Positions 35,907 to 44,409 are shown, numbered from the stretch's first letter. The stretch is DNA of 64,000 bases from Flavobacteriales bacterium (GCA_016700415.1 CP065018.1:3106001-3170000), one strand, 5' to 3'. Numbers and translations are program-made. Notes: generated by a model from the sequence alone, not told the origin.

Positions 35907-37370
35907 TTACACGCCAAGGCCATAGTAGGCCCGCATGCCGTTCGGGTATACGCCCTCGATCAACACGCCGCCCTGCCTGCCGACAAGCGCCTTGTCAATG
36001 TCCGCCGGGCTGCGCATCGGCTTCTGGTCGATCTTGGTGATGATGAAGCCTTCGCGGATGCCGATGCTGCGCAATTTCCCACCGTTGATGCGCACCACCT
36101 TTACGCCGTTCCCGATCCTCAGGGCCTTCAGTTCCGCGTCTGTGGCGGCGGCCAGTTCGGCACCCAGCGTGGGCAGGCTTACATCCTTCGAAGCCGTTGG
36201 GGATTCCGCGCCTGCACGGCCGAGCAAGGTCATGTCCATCACTTCTTCCTTGCCGTCGCGCACCAAGGTGATCGCCACTTTGTCGCCAGGGCTGAATTTG
36301 CCCACCTGCTCCTGTAGTTCAGGCACGTTGTCCACGTTCATGGCACCCACCTTCACGATCACGTCGCCGCTCTTCACGCCTGCGGACTTCGCCGCGCCGT
36401 CGTCCATCACATCCTTTACATAGACGCCTTTCAAGCGCGTCAGGTCGAGGCTCTTCGCCATGTCCTGATCGATATCGCTGATGGTGACGCCCAGGTAGGC
36501 GCGGCGCACGCTGCCGAACTCCATCAGGTCGCCGGTGACCTTGCTGACGATGTTCGACGGCACCGCGAAGGAATAGCCGGTGTAAGCGCCGGTGGTACTT
36601 GCGATCGCGCTGTTGATCCCGATGAGGTCGCCGGTGGTATTGACCAGCGCTCCGCCGCTGTTGCCCGGATTCACCGCCGCATCGGTCTGGATGAAGCTTT
36701 CGATCGGGAAGATGTCCTTGGCCGGGTCATATTGCAGGATGTTGATGCTGCGGGCCTTGGCACTGACGATCCCGGCGGTCACCGTGCTCGTCAGGTTCAT
36801 CGGGTTGCCCACGGCCAGTACCCATTGGCCCACCTTCACGTCATCGCTGTTGCCGAAGGTCAGCGTGGGCAGGTCCTTCTCATCGATCTTGATCAAGGCG
36901 ATGTCGGTGCTCGGGTCGCGGCCGATCACCGTCGCGTCGTATTTCCGCTTGTCATTCAAGTGTACCTGGATCTTGTCGGCATTCTCCACCACGTGGTTGT
37001 TCGTCACGATATAGCCGTCGTTGCTGATGATGACACCACTGCCCGCGCCGCGTACCTGCTCCGGTGCCGGTTGCGCATAGCCCCAGAAGTAGCTCCCCAC
37101 GGGTCCCCGTTGCACGGTGGCCTCGGTGGTCACATGGACCACGGCGTCGATGCTCTTGGTGGCGGCGGTGGTGAAGTCCGCGGCCTCTACCGCGGTGCCG
37201 CCGGCAGTGGGCATGCCCACGAAATGCGCAGGGACATTGGTGGTCGATGAAGTGACGGCGTCGGGCGAAGGGCTGATACGGTCATGTACGCCCAAGGCCA
37301 ACAACCCGCCGGCCACGGCCATGCCGAAGTATCCCAATGCACGTTGGAAGGTTCCTGTTTGCTTGTTCAT
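35907..37370 (-). CDS. Do/DegP-type periplasmic serine protease with two PDZ domains
   Basis: An HtrA-family protease (487 aa) that degrades or refolds misfolded envelope proteins. An N-terminal signal anchor (ALGYFGMAVAGGLLALGV) leads to a trypsin-like domain with catalytic His126 (TNNHVVEN), Asp156 (STDIALIKID) and Ser238 (NPGNSGGAL). PDZ1 (AYLGVTISDID..., GVYVKDVMDDGAAKSAGVKSGD) and a diverged PDZ2 (GFIITKIDQKPMRSPADID) follow. ATG 37370 starts the signal anchor; the ORF extends further without conservation. It is divergent from dapF across 156 nt. Confidence 0.93.
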   Translation of the reverse strand: MNKQTGTFQRALGYFGMAVAGGLLALGVHDRISPSPDAVTSSTTNVPAHFVGMPTAGGTAVEAADFTTAATKSIDAVVHVTTEATVQRGPVGSYFWGYAQPAPEQVRGAGSGVIISNDGYIVTNNHVVENADKIQVHLNDKRKYDATVIGRDPSTDIALIKIDEKDLPTLTFGNSDDVKVGQWVLAVGNPMNLTSTVTAGIVSAKARSINILQYDPAKDIFPIESFIQTDAAVNPGNSGGALVNTTGDLIGINSAIASTTGAYTGYSFAVPSNIVSKVTGDLMEFGSVRRAYLGVTISDIDQDMAKSLDLTRLKGVYVKDVMDDGAAKSAGVKSGDVIVKVGAMNVDNVPELQEQVGKFSPGDKVAITLVRDGKEEVMDMTLLGRAGAESPTASKDVSLPTLGAELAAATDAELKALRIGNGVKVVRINGGKLRSIGIREGFIITKIDQKPMRSPADIDKALVGRQGGVLIEGVYPNGMRAYYGLGV

Positions 37371-37510
37371 TTTTATGGTCTTGTGCCTTATTGCACAACA
37401 AAGCAACGCAGGTCTGAAAGCCTTGTTCGGCGCGGTGCTGTTAACAACTGTTGATCGCTTTTTGTGTGCATTCTGGCGTCAGGCCTACCGTGCGAGGAGC
37501 ATGCCAAAGC

Positions 37511-37518
37511 GATATTTG
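37511..37518 (+). promoter_or_regulatory. Probable -7 element for dapF (GATATTTG)
   Basis: GATATTTG differs from TAnnTTTG at the first base only and lies 8 nt before the dapF ATG, implying a very short leader. The same GANNTTTG variant occurs at the two operator-associated promoters near 55.3 and 56.5 kb. Confidence 0.4.
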
Positions 37519-37526
37519 CTGCCGAT

Positions 37527-38315
37527 ATGGCGATCATCCCCTTTTCCAAATGGCATGGCACCGGCAACGATTTCATCCTCGTGGATGACCGCGATGGCGC
37601 GCTGCCGACCGACGCTGTGGAACTCGCACGGAAGCTTTGCGATCGCCACTTCGGCATTGGCAGTGATGGCCTGATCCTTTTGCGCCGTCCGGAAGTAGAG
37701 GGAACGCTCTACCACATGGAATTCCTGAATCCCGATGGCAGCCGCAGCTTCTGTGGGAACGGGAGCCGCTGTGCGTTCGCCTTTCGGAGCATGCTTCTGG
37801 GTGATCGCGCAGCAGCGAAGTTCACCGCTATCGACGGCGTACATAAAGCGAAGTGGAGCGAAGATGAAGTAGAGATCACCATGCGTGATGTGGAGGGAAT
37901 TGAACGCTTGGCCGGGAATATGGACCTGCTCCACACAGGCTCACCGCACTTGGTGATCTGGGTGGAAGATCCCGCCGCCGTGGACATCGTTCCCACAGCA
38001 CATGAACACCGTTATGGTGCGCGCTTCGCGAAAGAGGGCGTGAACGTGAACTTCGTGCGCTGGCACGACGGTCGTGTGGAAATGCGCACCTACGAGCGCG
38101 GCGTGGAGGCCGAGACCCTGAGCTGCGGCACGGGCGTCACCGCAGCGGCATTGAGCGCGATGGCACGTGGTCATGGGCACGATGGTTGTGCCGTAACAAC
38201 GCCGGGAGGTGCATTGCATGTGAGCGCACGCCGAAGTGGTGAAGGGTTTGCCGACATCTTGCTTCGCGGCCCGGTGAAGGAGGTTTTCAAAGGCGAGGTT
38301 GAACTTTCCGCATGA
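37527..38315 (+). CDS. dapF: Diaminopimelate epimerase
   Basis: Converts LL- to meso-diaminopimelate for lysine and peptidoglycan synthesis, using two cysteines as acid/base. It is 262 aa. The N-terminus FSKWHGTGNDFILVDD, the first active-site Cys in SRSFCGNGSRCAF and the second in LSCGTGVTAAAL are all present. ATG 37527 is chosen because conservation begins there (MAIIPFSKWHG). The stop overlaps the mltG start (ATGA), so two cell-wall genes are coupled. Confidence 0.95.
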   Translation: MAIIPFSKWHGTGNDFILVDDRDGALPTDAVELARKLCDRHFGIGSDGLILLRRPEVEGTLYHMEFLNPDGSRSFCGNGSRCAFAFRSMLLGDRAAAKFTAIDGVHKAKWSEDEVEITMRDVEGIERLAGNMDLLHTGSPHLVIWVEDPAAVDIVPTAHEHRYGARFAKEGVNVNFVRWHDGRVEMRTYERGVEAETLSCGTGVTAAALSAMARGHGHDGCAVTTPGGALHVSARRSGEGFADILLRGPVKEVFKGEVELSA

Positions 38316-39340
38316 AGAAGGTCCTGCTCTTGCTCGTTCTCATCGTGTTGCTGGTCGGCGGGTTCTTCGCGTGGCGGAAGTGGAAGGAGATCTTCGGCCC
38401 CGGGGTAAGCTTCGCGGCAAAGGAGAAGGTGTTGCTGATCCCGACCGGCGCCGACCTCGACCAGGTCGTGGACAGCCTGATGGCCACGGGGATCGTGCAG
38501 GACCCGAAGACCTTCCATTGGGTGGCAGAACGCAAAAAGTACGCGGGCAAAGTGCGGGCAGGACGCTACGTGGTGCCCAGCGGCATGTCCATGAACGACC
38601 TCGTGAACAAGCTGCGGAACGGGGAGCAGGATCCCGTGCGGATCACTTTCACCAACATCAAGGACATCCCGCAGTTGGCCGGACAGGTGGCGAAGTACCT
38701 CGAGGCGGATTCATTAGCCATGATGGATGCCATCATGGCCCCCGCCACTGCGGAACGCTTGGGGTTCACGCGGCAGACCATCATCTCGCTGTTCCTCCCG
38801 AACACCTACGAGGTGTGGTGGACGGTGACGCCGGATCAGCTGATCGACCGCTTTGCCAAGGAGTACAAACGCTTTTGGGGCCCGGAACGCCAGACTGCTG
38901 CCAAGGCGTTGGGGCTTACGCAAAGTGAAGTGAGCACGCTGGCCAGCATCGTACAGGCGGAGACGGGCAAGGCTGCGGACGCGCCCATGATCGCCAGCGT
39001 CTACCTCAACCGCTTGCGCATCGGCATGCCGCTCCAAGCGGATCCCACGCTGAAATTCGCCCTCGGCATGGACACGCTGAACCGCCTCCTCACCGCCGAC
39101 ATGCGCATCGATTCGCCGTACAACACCTATACGCATGTGGGTTTGCCGCCGGGTCCGATCAACCTGCCCGAGCCGCGCTACATCGAAGCCGTCCTCCATC
39201 CCGCCAAAAGCAATTACCTCTACTTCTGCGCCCGTGAGGACCTGAGCGGTTACAGCAACTTCAGCGCCACCTACCAACAGCATATGGTCAACGCGCGCCG
39301 CTACCAACAGGCTCTGAACAAGCGTGGGATCTACCGTTGA
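38312..39340 (+). CDS. mltG: Endolytic murein transglycosylase MltG
   Basis: A membrane-anchored lytic transglycosylase that cleaves nascent glycan strands and sets their length. Its 342 aa begin with a TM anchor (VLLLLVLIVLLVGGFFAW). A LysM-like region follows. The YceG catalytic core contains the general-acid Glu in SIVQAETGK, then VYLNRLRIGMPLQADPTL and SPYNTYTHVGLPPGPI. It overlaps dapF by four bases. A TTGTCAG heptamer array begins 4 nt after the stop. Confidence 0.95.
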   Translation: MKKVLLLLVLIVLLVGGFFAWRKWKEIFGPGVSFAAKEKVLLIPTGADLDQVVDSLMATGIVQDPKTFHWVAERKKYAGKVRAGRYVVPSGMSMNDLVNKLRNGEQDPVRITFTNIKDIPQLAGQVAKYLEADSLAMMDAIMAPATAERLGFTRQTIISLFLPNTYEVWWTVTPDQLIDRFAKEYKRFWGPERQTAAKALGLTQSEVSTLASIVQAETGKAADAPMIASVYLNRLRIGMPLQADPTLKFALGMDTLNRLLTADMRIDSPYNTYTHVGLPPGPINLPEPRYIEAVLHPAKSNYLYFCAREDLSGYSNFSATYQQHMVNARRYQQALNKRGIYR

Positions 39341-39344
39341 GCAG

Positions 39345-39376
39345 TTGTCAGTTGTCCGTTCTCAGTTGTCAGGCGT
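39345..39376 (+). repeat. TTGTCAG heptanucleotide array
   Basis: Four heptamers, TTGTCAG TTGTCCG TTCTCAG TTGTCAG, followed by GCGT. The terminal TTGTCAGGCGT is shared in inverted form with the arrays at 51.6 and 63.8 kb. It sits immediately after the mltG stop; no inverted partner was found here. Confidence 0.75.
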
Positions 39377-39399
39377 GCGGACCCAGCTTACAGTGCCGC

Positions 39400-39580
39400 A
39401 TGGCACATCTGCGCCCATCATCGTGGCCAAGGCATTATCTGCGTCATCTGTGTCATCTGCGGTTCTCCTTTCCGCGGGAGTAGTCATTCGTGCCGATAGG
39501 CACATCTGCGGTTTTCCTCCTCTTCAGCGGTGATCAGCTCTTTCCGCGTCATCAGCGTTCCATTCACCACACATCCAAGC
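39400..39580 (-). repeat. CGCAGAT-type array copies upstream of the phosphohexomutase gene
   Basis: Read on the minus strand the region contains repeated CCGCAGATGACACAGATGA- and CGCAGATAA-like units. The best block lies at about 39434-39462, with further single units near 39504 and at 39546-39572. The units match the arms flanking the GxxExxY gene. No gene lies between them. They occupy most of the 270-nt gap between mltG and the mutase gene. Confidence 0.6.
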
Positions 39581-39609
39581 CCTATTTTCGCGCCCCATCC
39601 AATACAAGC

Positions 39610-41016
39610 ATGAGCAAGATCAAGTTCGGTACCGACGGCTGGAGGGCCATCATCGCGCAGGAATTCACCGTGGACAACGTCGCCCGTGTCACCGTGGGCG
39701 TGGCCCTGTGGTTAAAGAAGAATTTTCCGGAAGACCCCAGCGTGGTCGTCGGGCACGACTGCCGCTTTGCCGGTGAGCTCTTTGCGGAGACCACCGTCAA
39801 AGTGCTGGTGAGCCATGGCATCAAAGTACACTTGGCCAAGGATTTCGTGAGCACGCCGATGGTCTCGCTCGGCACCTTGAGGTCGAAGTCCAGCATGGGC
39901 GTTATCATCACCGCCAGCCACAACCCGCCCAGCTACAATGGATATAAACTGAAGGGTTCCCACGGCGGTCCGTTGATCCCCGAGCAGGTACAGGAGGTGG
40001 AGGACCTGATCCCCGATGAACATGGCATAGACCTCGCCAACGTCGACTTCAAAAAGGCCGTGGCCGATGGCCTGCTCAAGGGTGTCGACCTGGAAGCCAT
40101 GTACGTGGACCATGTGGAGAAGAGCTTCGACCTGGAAGCCATCCGCAAGAGCGGCCTGAAGCTCGGCTACGACGCCATGTACGGCTCCGGCCAGAACGTG
40201 ATCCCACGCATCCTGCCGGAAACAACCTTACTGCACTGCGACTACAACCCCTCTTTCATGGGGCAGGCGCCGGAGCCGATCCACAAGAACCTCATCCCGT
40301 TCTCCGAGCTGATCGAGAAGGACAAGTTGGACTGCGGCTTAGCCACCGACGGTGACGCGGACCGCATCGGCCTCTACAACGCCAAGGGTGAGTTCGTGGA
40401 TTCGCACCACATCATCCTGCTGCTGATCCACTACCTGGTGAAGTACAAGAAAATGACCGGCAAAGTGGTGGTGGCCACCAGCACCACACCGAAAGTGGAG
40501 CGGCTCTGCGCACACTACGGATTGGAGTATCAGGTGACCAAGATCGGCTTCAAGTGGATCTGCGGCATCATGATCACCGACGACGTGCTGGTGGGCGGCG
40601 AAGAGAGCGGCGGCATCGCCATCAAGGGCCACATCCCTGAGCGCGACGGCATCTGGATGGGCCTCACCATCTGGGAATTCATGGCCAAGAGCGGCAAGAG
40701 CCTCGACGACCTCGTGCAAGAGGTTTACGCCATCACAGGACCTTTCGCCTATGAGCGCAACGACCTGCACATCACCGAGGCCATCAAGCAGAAAGTGCTG
40801 AAGGACTGCGATGCCGATGCCTACAAGAGCTTCGGGGCGTACACGCCCCTCAAGCGCGACACGCTGGACGGCTACAAGTACTTCTTCGAGAACGAGGAAT
40901 GGCTGATGATCCGCGCCAGTGGAACGGAACCGGTACTGCGCCTCTATGCAGGTGGTGCCACCATGGACGACGCCCGGAAGATCCTCGCTGCCTGCCGCAA
41001 AACGATCGGCGCATAG
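39610..41016 (+). CDS. Phosphoglucomutase/phosphomannomutase family protein
   Basis: An alpha-D-phosphohexomutase (468 aa) interconverting hexose-1- and hexose-6-phosphates. Domain 1 has the catalytic phosphoserine at Ser103 (TASHNPPSYNGYKLKG), the metal loop is DGDADRIG, the sugar-binding loop is GGEESGG and the phosphate-binding loop is RASGTEPVLRLY. Glucose versus mannose specificity cannot be told from sequence alone, so no symbol is given. ATG 39610 (MSKIKFGTDGWRA) is the conserved start; the upstream ORF extension is translated repeat DNA. A TATTTTCG sequence ~15 nt upstream is a near match to the -7 consensus. Confidence 0.93.
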   Translation: MSKIKFGTDGWRAIIAQEFTVDNVARVTVGVALWLKKNFPEDPSVVVGHDCRFAGELFAETTVKVLVSHGIKVHLAKDFVSTPMVSLGTLRSKSSMGVIITASHNPPSYNGYKLKGSHGGPLIPEQVQEVEDLIPDEHGIDLANVDFKKAVADGLLKGVDLEAMYVDHVEKSFDLEAIRKSGLKLGYDAMYGSGQNVIPRILPETTLLHCDYNPSFMGQAPEPIHKNLIPFSELIEKDKLDCGLATDGDADRIGLYNAKGEFVDSHHIILLLIHYLVKYKKMTGKVVVATSTTPKVERLCAHYGLEYQVTKIGFKWICGIMITDDVLVGGEESGGIAIKGHIPERDGIWMGLTIWEFMAKSGKSLDDLVQEVYAITGPFAYERNDLHITEAIKQKVLKDCDADAYKSFGAYTPLKRDTLDGYKYFFENEEWLMIRASGTEPVLRLYAGGATMDDARKILAACRKTIGA

Positions 41017-41099
41017 CTGGCGCGGGCGCGAACGCACAAGCGCCATGGAAAGTGAAGGCCGGGTCGCAGCGAGCAAGTCCAACAAGGTCGGGCCATCAA

Positions 41100-41222
41100 G
41101 CATATTGCGTCGCGGTCAAGGCATTATCCGTGGCCATTCATCGGCGGCGCCTTCAGGCGCATCTGCGGAACATCGCGGCAAAGTCATTCATCTGGGTCAT
41201 CTGCGTCATCTGCGGATAAAAG
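41100..41222 (-). repeat. CGCAGAT-type array upstream of the DUF2279 gene
   Basis: On the minus strand the block at about 41183-41219 reads as CCGCAGATGACGCAGATGACCCAGATGA. Single units and a GGCATTATCCG segment like those in other copies lie upstream. The array runs into the 5' end of the DUF2279 reading frame, where its translation reads HLGHLRHLR. Confidence 0.6.
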
Positions 41223-41224
41223 CA

Positions 41225-42079
41225 TTGGCATTCGTCTTTCTTAGCGGAACGATCCTGCCTGCAACGGCGCAGGTCCCTGCGGAAACCGACAGCATCAACC
41301 CCCGACGCGCATGGCTTGTGGCCGGCGGCACTGCGGCCTTCGCCACAGGCTCCCTCATCGCCCTCAACGAAGCGTGGTACAAAGGCCACGACCGCACCAC
41401 TTTCCACGGCTTCGACGACGGCGACGAATGGTACCAAGTGGACAAGCTGGGCCATGCACACAGTTCCTACCAGTTGGGCCGCGCAGGCCATGCCGCCTTC
41501 CGTTGGGCAGGGCTGAATGAAAAAGTGTCCACATGGGTCGGTGGCTCCGTGGGCCTGCTTTACCTCACCGGCATCGAATACCTTGATGGCCACTCTTCCG
41601 CATACGGCTTCAGCGGTTGGGACATGGCGGCGAACGGTGCCGGTGCCGCGCTCTTCATCGGGCAGCAGTTGGGTTGGCACGAGCAGCGCATCCTGTTGAA
41701 ATGGTCCGCGCATCCCACCGACTTCGCGGCGCAGCGGCCGGACGTGCTGGGCTCCACTTTATCGGAACAGTTGCTCAAGGACTACAACGGCACCACCGTC
41801 TGGCTCAGCGCCAACCCGCATGCATTCGGCTGGAAGGCCATGCCCATCTGGCTGAATTTCTCGGCGGGCATGGGTGCGGAGGGCATGCTCAACGCACGGA
41901 GCAACCCCGGCTCCTACCGGCAGTACTACCTCGCGCCGGACATCGCCTTCTCCCGCATCCCGACGCGGAGCAAGGCCGTGCGCACCCTGTTCTTCATGCT
42001 GGATGCATTGAAGATGCCCACGCCCGCAATAGAGTTCCGCAGCAACGGCGACGTGCGAGGGCACTGGCTCTACTTCTGA
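41225..42079 (+). CDS. DUF2279-family (YfiM-like) secreted protein
   Basis: The conserved DUF2279 core is clear: NEAWYKGHDRTTFHGFDDGD, WYQVDKLGHAHSSYQLGR, TGIEYLDGHSSAYGFSGWDM and an ANGAGAALFIGQQLG segment. A signal-peptide-like stretch (ALAFVFLSGTILPATAQ) precedes it. The true start is unclear. No ATG sits at the signal peptide, and the frame runs upstream into a repeat array. TTG 41225 is the nearest plausible start; an ATG at 41045 would translate the array. The family probably resides in the outer membrane or periplasm; its function is unknown. It converges on, and overlaps by 10 nt, the Nudix gene. Confidence 0.8.
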   Translation: MAFVFLSGTILPATAQVPAETDSINPRRAWLVAGGTAAFATGSLIALNEAWYKGHDRTTFHGFDDGDEWYQVDKLGHAHSSYQLGRAGHAAFRWAGLNEKVSTWVGGSVGLLYLTGIEYLDGHSSAYGFSGWDMAANGAGAALFIGQQLGWHEQRILLKWSAHPTDFAAQRPDVLGSTLSEQLLKDYNGTTVWLSANPHAFGWKAMPIWLNFSAGMGAEGMLNARSNPGSYRQYYLAPDIAFSRIPTRSKAVRTLFFMLDALKMPTPAIEFRSNGDVRGHWLYF

Positions 42080-42630
42080 AGTTTTCCCTCCAGCAGCATC
42101 AGCTGCACCTTCAGCACCGCGGCCACGGTCAGGCTGTCCCGCACCTCGCCGCGTTGCACCATTTCGTAAAGCTCGGAGAACGGCAGTTTGCGCTGCTTCA
42201 GCTCCTCGTCGTGGTCCGGCTGCGGGGCATGGAAGGTGAGACCCTGTGCCACGAAAATGATGGCCTGCTCATCGCTGGCGCTGTTGCTCAGGTCCATCTG
42301 CAGGATCTCCGTAAATCGTTCCGCCTCGAGGCCCACTTCCTCGCGCAACTCACGCTTGGCGCTTTCCACGGCGGGGATGTTCCGGTCGCCGCCCCCTTCG
42401 GGCATCTCCCAGCTGTAGGCCTCCATCGGGTAGCGGTACTGCCCCACGATCCACGTGTTCATCTCGTCGTCCAAGGGGATCACGCCCACCGCGAGGTTCT
42501 TGAAATGGATCACCCCGTACACGCCCTGCTTGCCACCGGGGTCGATCACCTCATGGTGTGCCACCGAGATCCACGGCGTCTCGTAGGCGGGAGTTTCGCT
42601 CAAGGTCGTCCAAGGGCCACGCTTCTTCAT
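42070..42630 (-). CDS. Nudix hydrolase (ADP-ribose pyrophosphatase-like)
   Basis: A 186-aa Nudix protein of the ADP-sugar pyrophosphatase type, judging by the conserved VGVIPLDDEMNTWIVGQYRY and YSWEMPEGGG before the Nudix box. The second half of the box (AKRELREEVGL) carries the metal-binding RExxEE. The first glutamate expected eight residues before that Arg is absent (Ile/Asn there). In these hydrolases REUxEE supplies most metal ligands, so activity may persist. The C-terminal half holds the acidic QPDHDEELKQRKLPF segment typical of ADPR-ases. It is convergent with DUF2279. Confidence 0.88.
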   Translation of the reverse strand: MKKRGPWTTLSETPAYETPWISVAHHEVIDPGGKQGVYGVIHFKNLAVGVIPLDDEMNTWIVGQYRYPMEAYSWEMPEGGGDRNIPAVESAKRELREEVGLEAERFTEILQMDLSNSASDEQAIIFVAQGLTFHAPQPDHDEELKQRKLPFSELYEMVQRGEVRDSLTVAAVLKVQLMLLEGKLQK

Positions 42631-42669
42631 GCGGCAAAGATCGCAAAGGAGTATCGGGTGGAATGCGAA

Positions 42670-42867
42670 CCGCAGATGGCGCAGATCTACGCAGATGAAA
42701 TGCAGTGGATCTTCAGTGTATACCTGTCGGTGGCAGGCATTCGGCCGCTAGGCCGCATCTGCGATTCTCCCTTGTCGGCGAACGGAATTATCCGTGTCGA
42801 TCCGTGTTCATCCGTGGTTCCCTTCCCGGCGGACGGCATTATCTGCGCGCATCTGCGCCATCTGCGG
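42670..42867. repeat. MITE-like element with 29-bp inverted CGCAGAT arms
   Basis: The left arm at 42670-42698 begins CCGCAGATGGCGCAGAT. The right arm at 42839-42867 is its inverted copy, 25 of 29 positions identical. The ~140 bp between contain another subarray (TCCGTGTTCATCCGTGGTT, also present at 44.34 kb) and no gene. The element fills the gap between the Nudix and TonB-C genes. Its arms belong to the same family as those flanking the GxxExxY gene. Confidence 0.7.
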
Positions 42868-42903
42868 TTTTCCCTTTCTCGGCGGAAAGCGATCCTCTGG
42901 AGA

Positions 42904-43671
42904 TCACCGCAGCGAAGGATTCAACCGGAAGAGAATATCCAATTTCATCACGCTTCGTACCCGTTCGCTATTCTTGATCGCCGGGCTCCAGCAGATCGTC
43001 CGCGCCAAGCGCATCGCCTCATCATCGCAGCCGCCGCCGAGGAAATTCAACGTGCGCAGATTGCTGATGCTGCCGCTGGTCTCCACCACGAACTCGATGG
43101 TCACCTTGCCCTGGATGTCCAAGCGGAAAGCCTCCGGCGGATACTTCAGGTTGTCCGCTAGGAATTGGGGCAAAGCGCGCAGGCCGCCCGTGATCCGCGG
43201 CATGGCCAAGGTGTCCACGGCGCGGTCTTCGTAGAGGGTGTCGCTCTTGTCCGAAGGCAGCGTGGATGAAAGAGGTGGGCACGGCTCCTTCTTCCCGTGC
43301 AGTTTCCCGTAGCGCTTCGCATTGAACGGGACCGCGATGGAATGGTCAGTGTCCATCGGTGTTCCGCTCACTGACGCCGACCTCCAGCGGATCAGCTTCA
43401 CCAAGCGCAGGGCCTCGGTATCGCAGGCGGGCTCCAGCGGGATCTGCACGCGCAGGCTGCGGATGCTGCCGTCCCCGAGCACCTTGAAGGCCACCACCAC
43501 ATCCCCTTTCAGGCCCGCGGCCAGCGCTTCCGCCGGAAAATGCTGCTCCTGCTCCAGCATCCAGGCCACCGCCTGTTTGCCGCCGTAGGGTTCCGGAGCG
43601 GCGAAGGCCTGTGCACTGGCGCAAGCTGTTCCGAGGAAATAAGCGAGAAGTAAAAGCGGAAGGCGTCCCAT
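42904..43671 (-). CDS. Secreted protein with two TonB C-terminal domains
   Basis: A 255-aa protein with a signal peptide (LPLLLLAYFLGTACASAQA) and two TonB_C-like domains. The first is FPAEALAAGLKGDVVVAFKV and the second is NLKYPPEAFRLDIQGKVTIEF. Energy-transducing TonB has one such domain plus an N-terminal TM anchor and Pro-rich linker; here these are missing. A direct role in energising receptors is therefore doubtful, and a periplasmic binding role fits better. ATG 43671 starts the signal peptide. It is divergent from the Smr gene with only 19 nt between starts. Confidence 0.8.
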   Translation of the reverse strand: MGRLPLLLLAYFLGTACASAQAFAAPEPYGGKQAVAWMLEQEQHFPAEALAAGLKGDVVVAFKVLGDGSIRSLRVQIPLEPACDTEALRLVKLIRWRSASVSGTPMDTDHSIAVPFNAKRYGKLHGKKEPCPPLSSTLPSDKSDTLYEDRAVDTLAMPRITGGLRALPQFLADNLKYPPEAFRLDIQGKVTIEFVVETSGSISNLRTLNFLGGGCDDEAMRLARTICWSPAIKNSERVRSVMKLDILFRLNPSLR

Positions 43672-43678
43672 GGTCCCG

Positions 43679-43686
43679 TAAATTTG
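43679..43686 (+). promoter_or_regulatory. Bacteroidetes -7 element (TAAATTTG) at near-leaderless distance
   Basis: An exact TAnnTTTG match ending 4 nt before the ATG at 43691. With the usual -7 geometry the transcript would begin at or next to the start codon. Confidence 0.6.
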
Positions 43687-43690
43687 CGAC

Positions 43691-44281
43691 ATGTCCGCTC
43701 AACAAAAACCGGTCCCGGGTGACGAGGTCTCTTTTCTCAACGATGTGGGAGGGGGGCTTGTATTGGAACTTCTTGGGCGCGACCAGGCGAAAGTGCGCAC
43801 GAACGACGGTTTCGAACTGGTCTATCCGATCAAGGAACTGGTGCTGAACGCGCGGGACCTGAACCACACCGTGAGCGATCACCAAGCGCAGTTGCGTGCT
43901 TCGGACGACCGTATGGCCGAGCGCATCGAGCGCGACAAGGGCCGTGGCGCCACGGTGCAGAACGGAGGCAGAGCGCCCAAGCCGGTGGAAGACCCCGGCG
44001 TAATGGAAGTGGACCTGCACCTGCACAAATTGGTGGAGGACGAAGCCTCATTGAGCGACGGGGAGAAGCTCCGCTTCCAGCTGGAATTCTTCGAGCGCCG
44101 CCTGAACACGGCCATCCGCGAGCGCAAAAAGCGCGTCATCGTCATCCACGGCGTGGGTGAGGGCATCTTGCGGGAAGAAGTTCGCAAAGCCCTGCAGTTC
44201 TACGAAGGTGTGCGTTTCGACGATGCCGACCCACGTAAATACGGCTACGGTGCAACGGCCATCGAGATCCTGCACCATTGA
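43691..44281 (+). CDS. Smr-domain protein with DUF2027-like N-terminus
   Basis: A 196-aa protein. The N-terminal third (VPGDEVSFLNDVGGGLVLELLG) is a small beta barrel of the DUF2027 type found in Bacteroidetes. The C-terminal Smr domain carries the conserved VIHGVGEGILREEVRKAL (HGxGxGxLR), the signature of MutS2/Smr nucleases acting on branched DNA or stalled-ribosome mRNA. The DLHLHKLV motif typical of Smr domains is also present. The MutS2 ATPase is absent, so this is a stand-alone Smr protein. It has its own promoter. Confidence 0.88.
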   Translation: MSAQQKPVPGDEVSFLNDVGGGLVLELLGRDQAKVRTNDGFELVYPIKELVLNARDLNHTVSDHQAQLRASDDRMAERIERDKGRGATVQNGGRAPKPVEDPGVMEVDLHLHKLVEDEASLSDGEKLRFQLEFFERRLNTAIRERKKRVIVIHGVGEGILREEVRKALQFYEGVRFDDADPRKYGYGATAIEILHH

Positions 44282-44317
44282 GACCAAGCATGAATTAAAC
44301 CAGCGGACCAGAGAAAC

Positions 44318-44378
44318 GTCAGATGCCCCATCTGTGTCTATCCGTGTTCATCCGTGGTTAAAAACACATGGATCTGTG
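44318..44378. repeat. Short CATCTGTG/ATCCGTG array before rnpB
   Basis: Contains CATCTGTGTCTATCCGTG and TCCGTGTTCATCCGTGGTT. The latter 19 bp are identical to a block inside the MITE-like element at 42.8 kb. It is a further solitary member of the CGCAGAT/CACGGAT repeat class. Confidence 0.55.
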
Positions 44379-44409
44379 GTGAACCAGATCCAGTAACGTT
44401 CATTGACAT

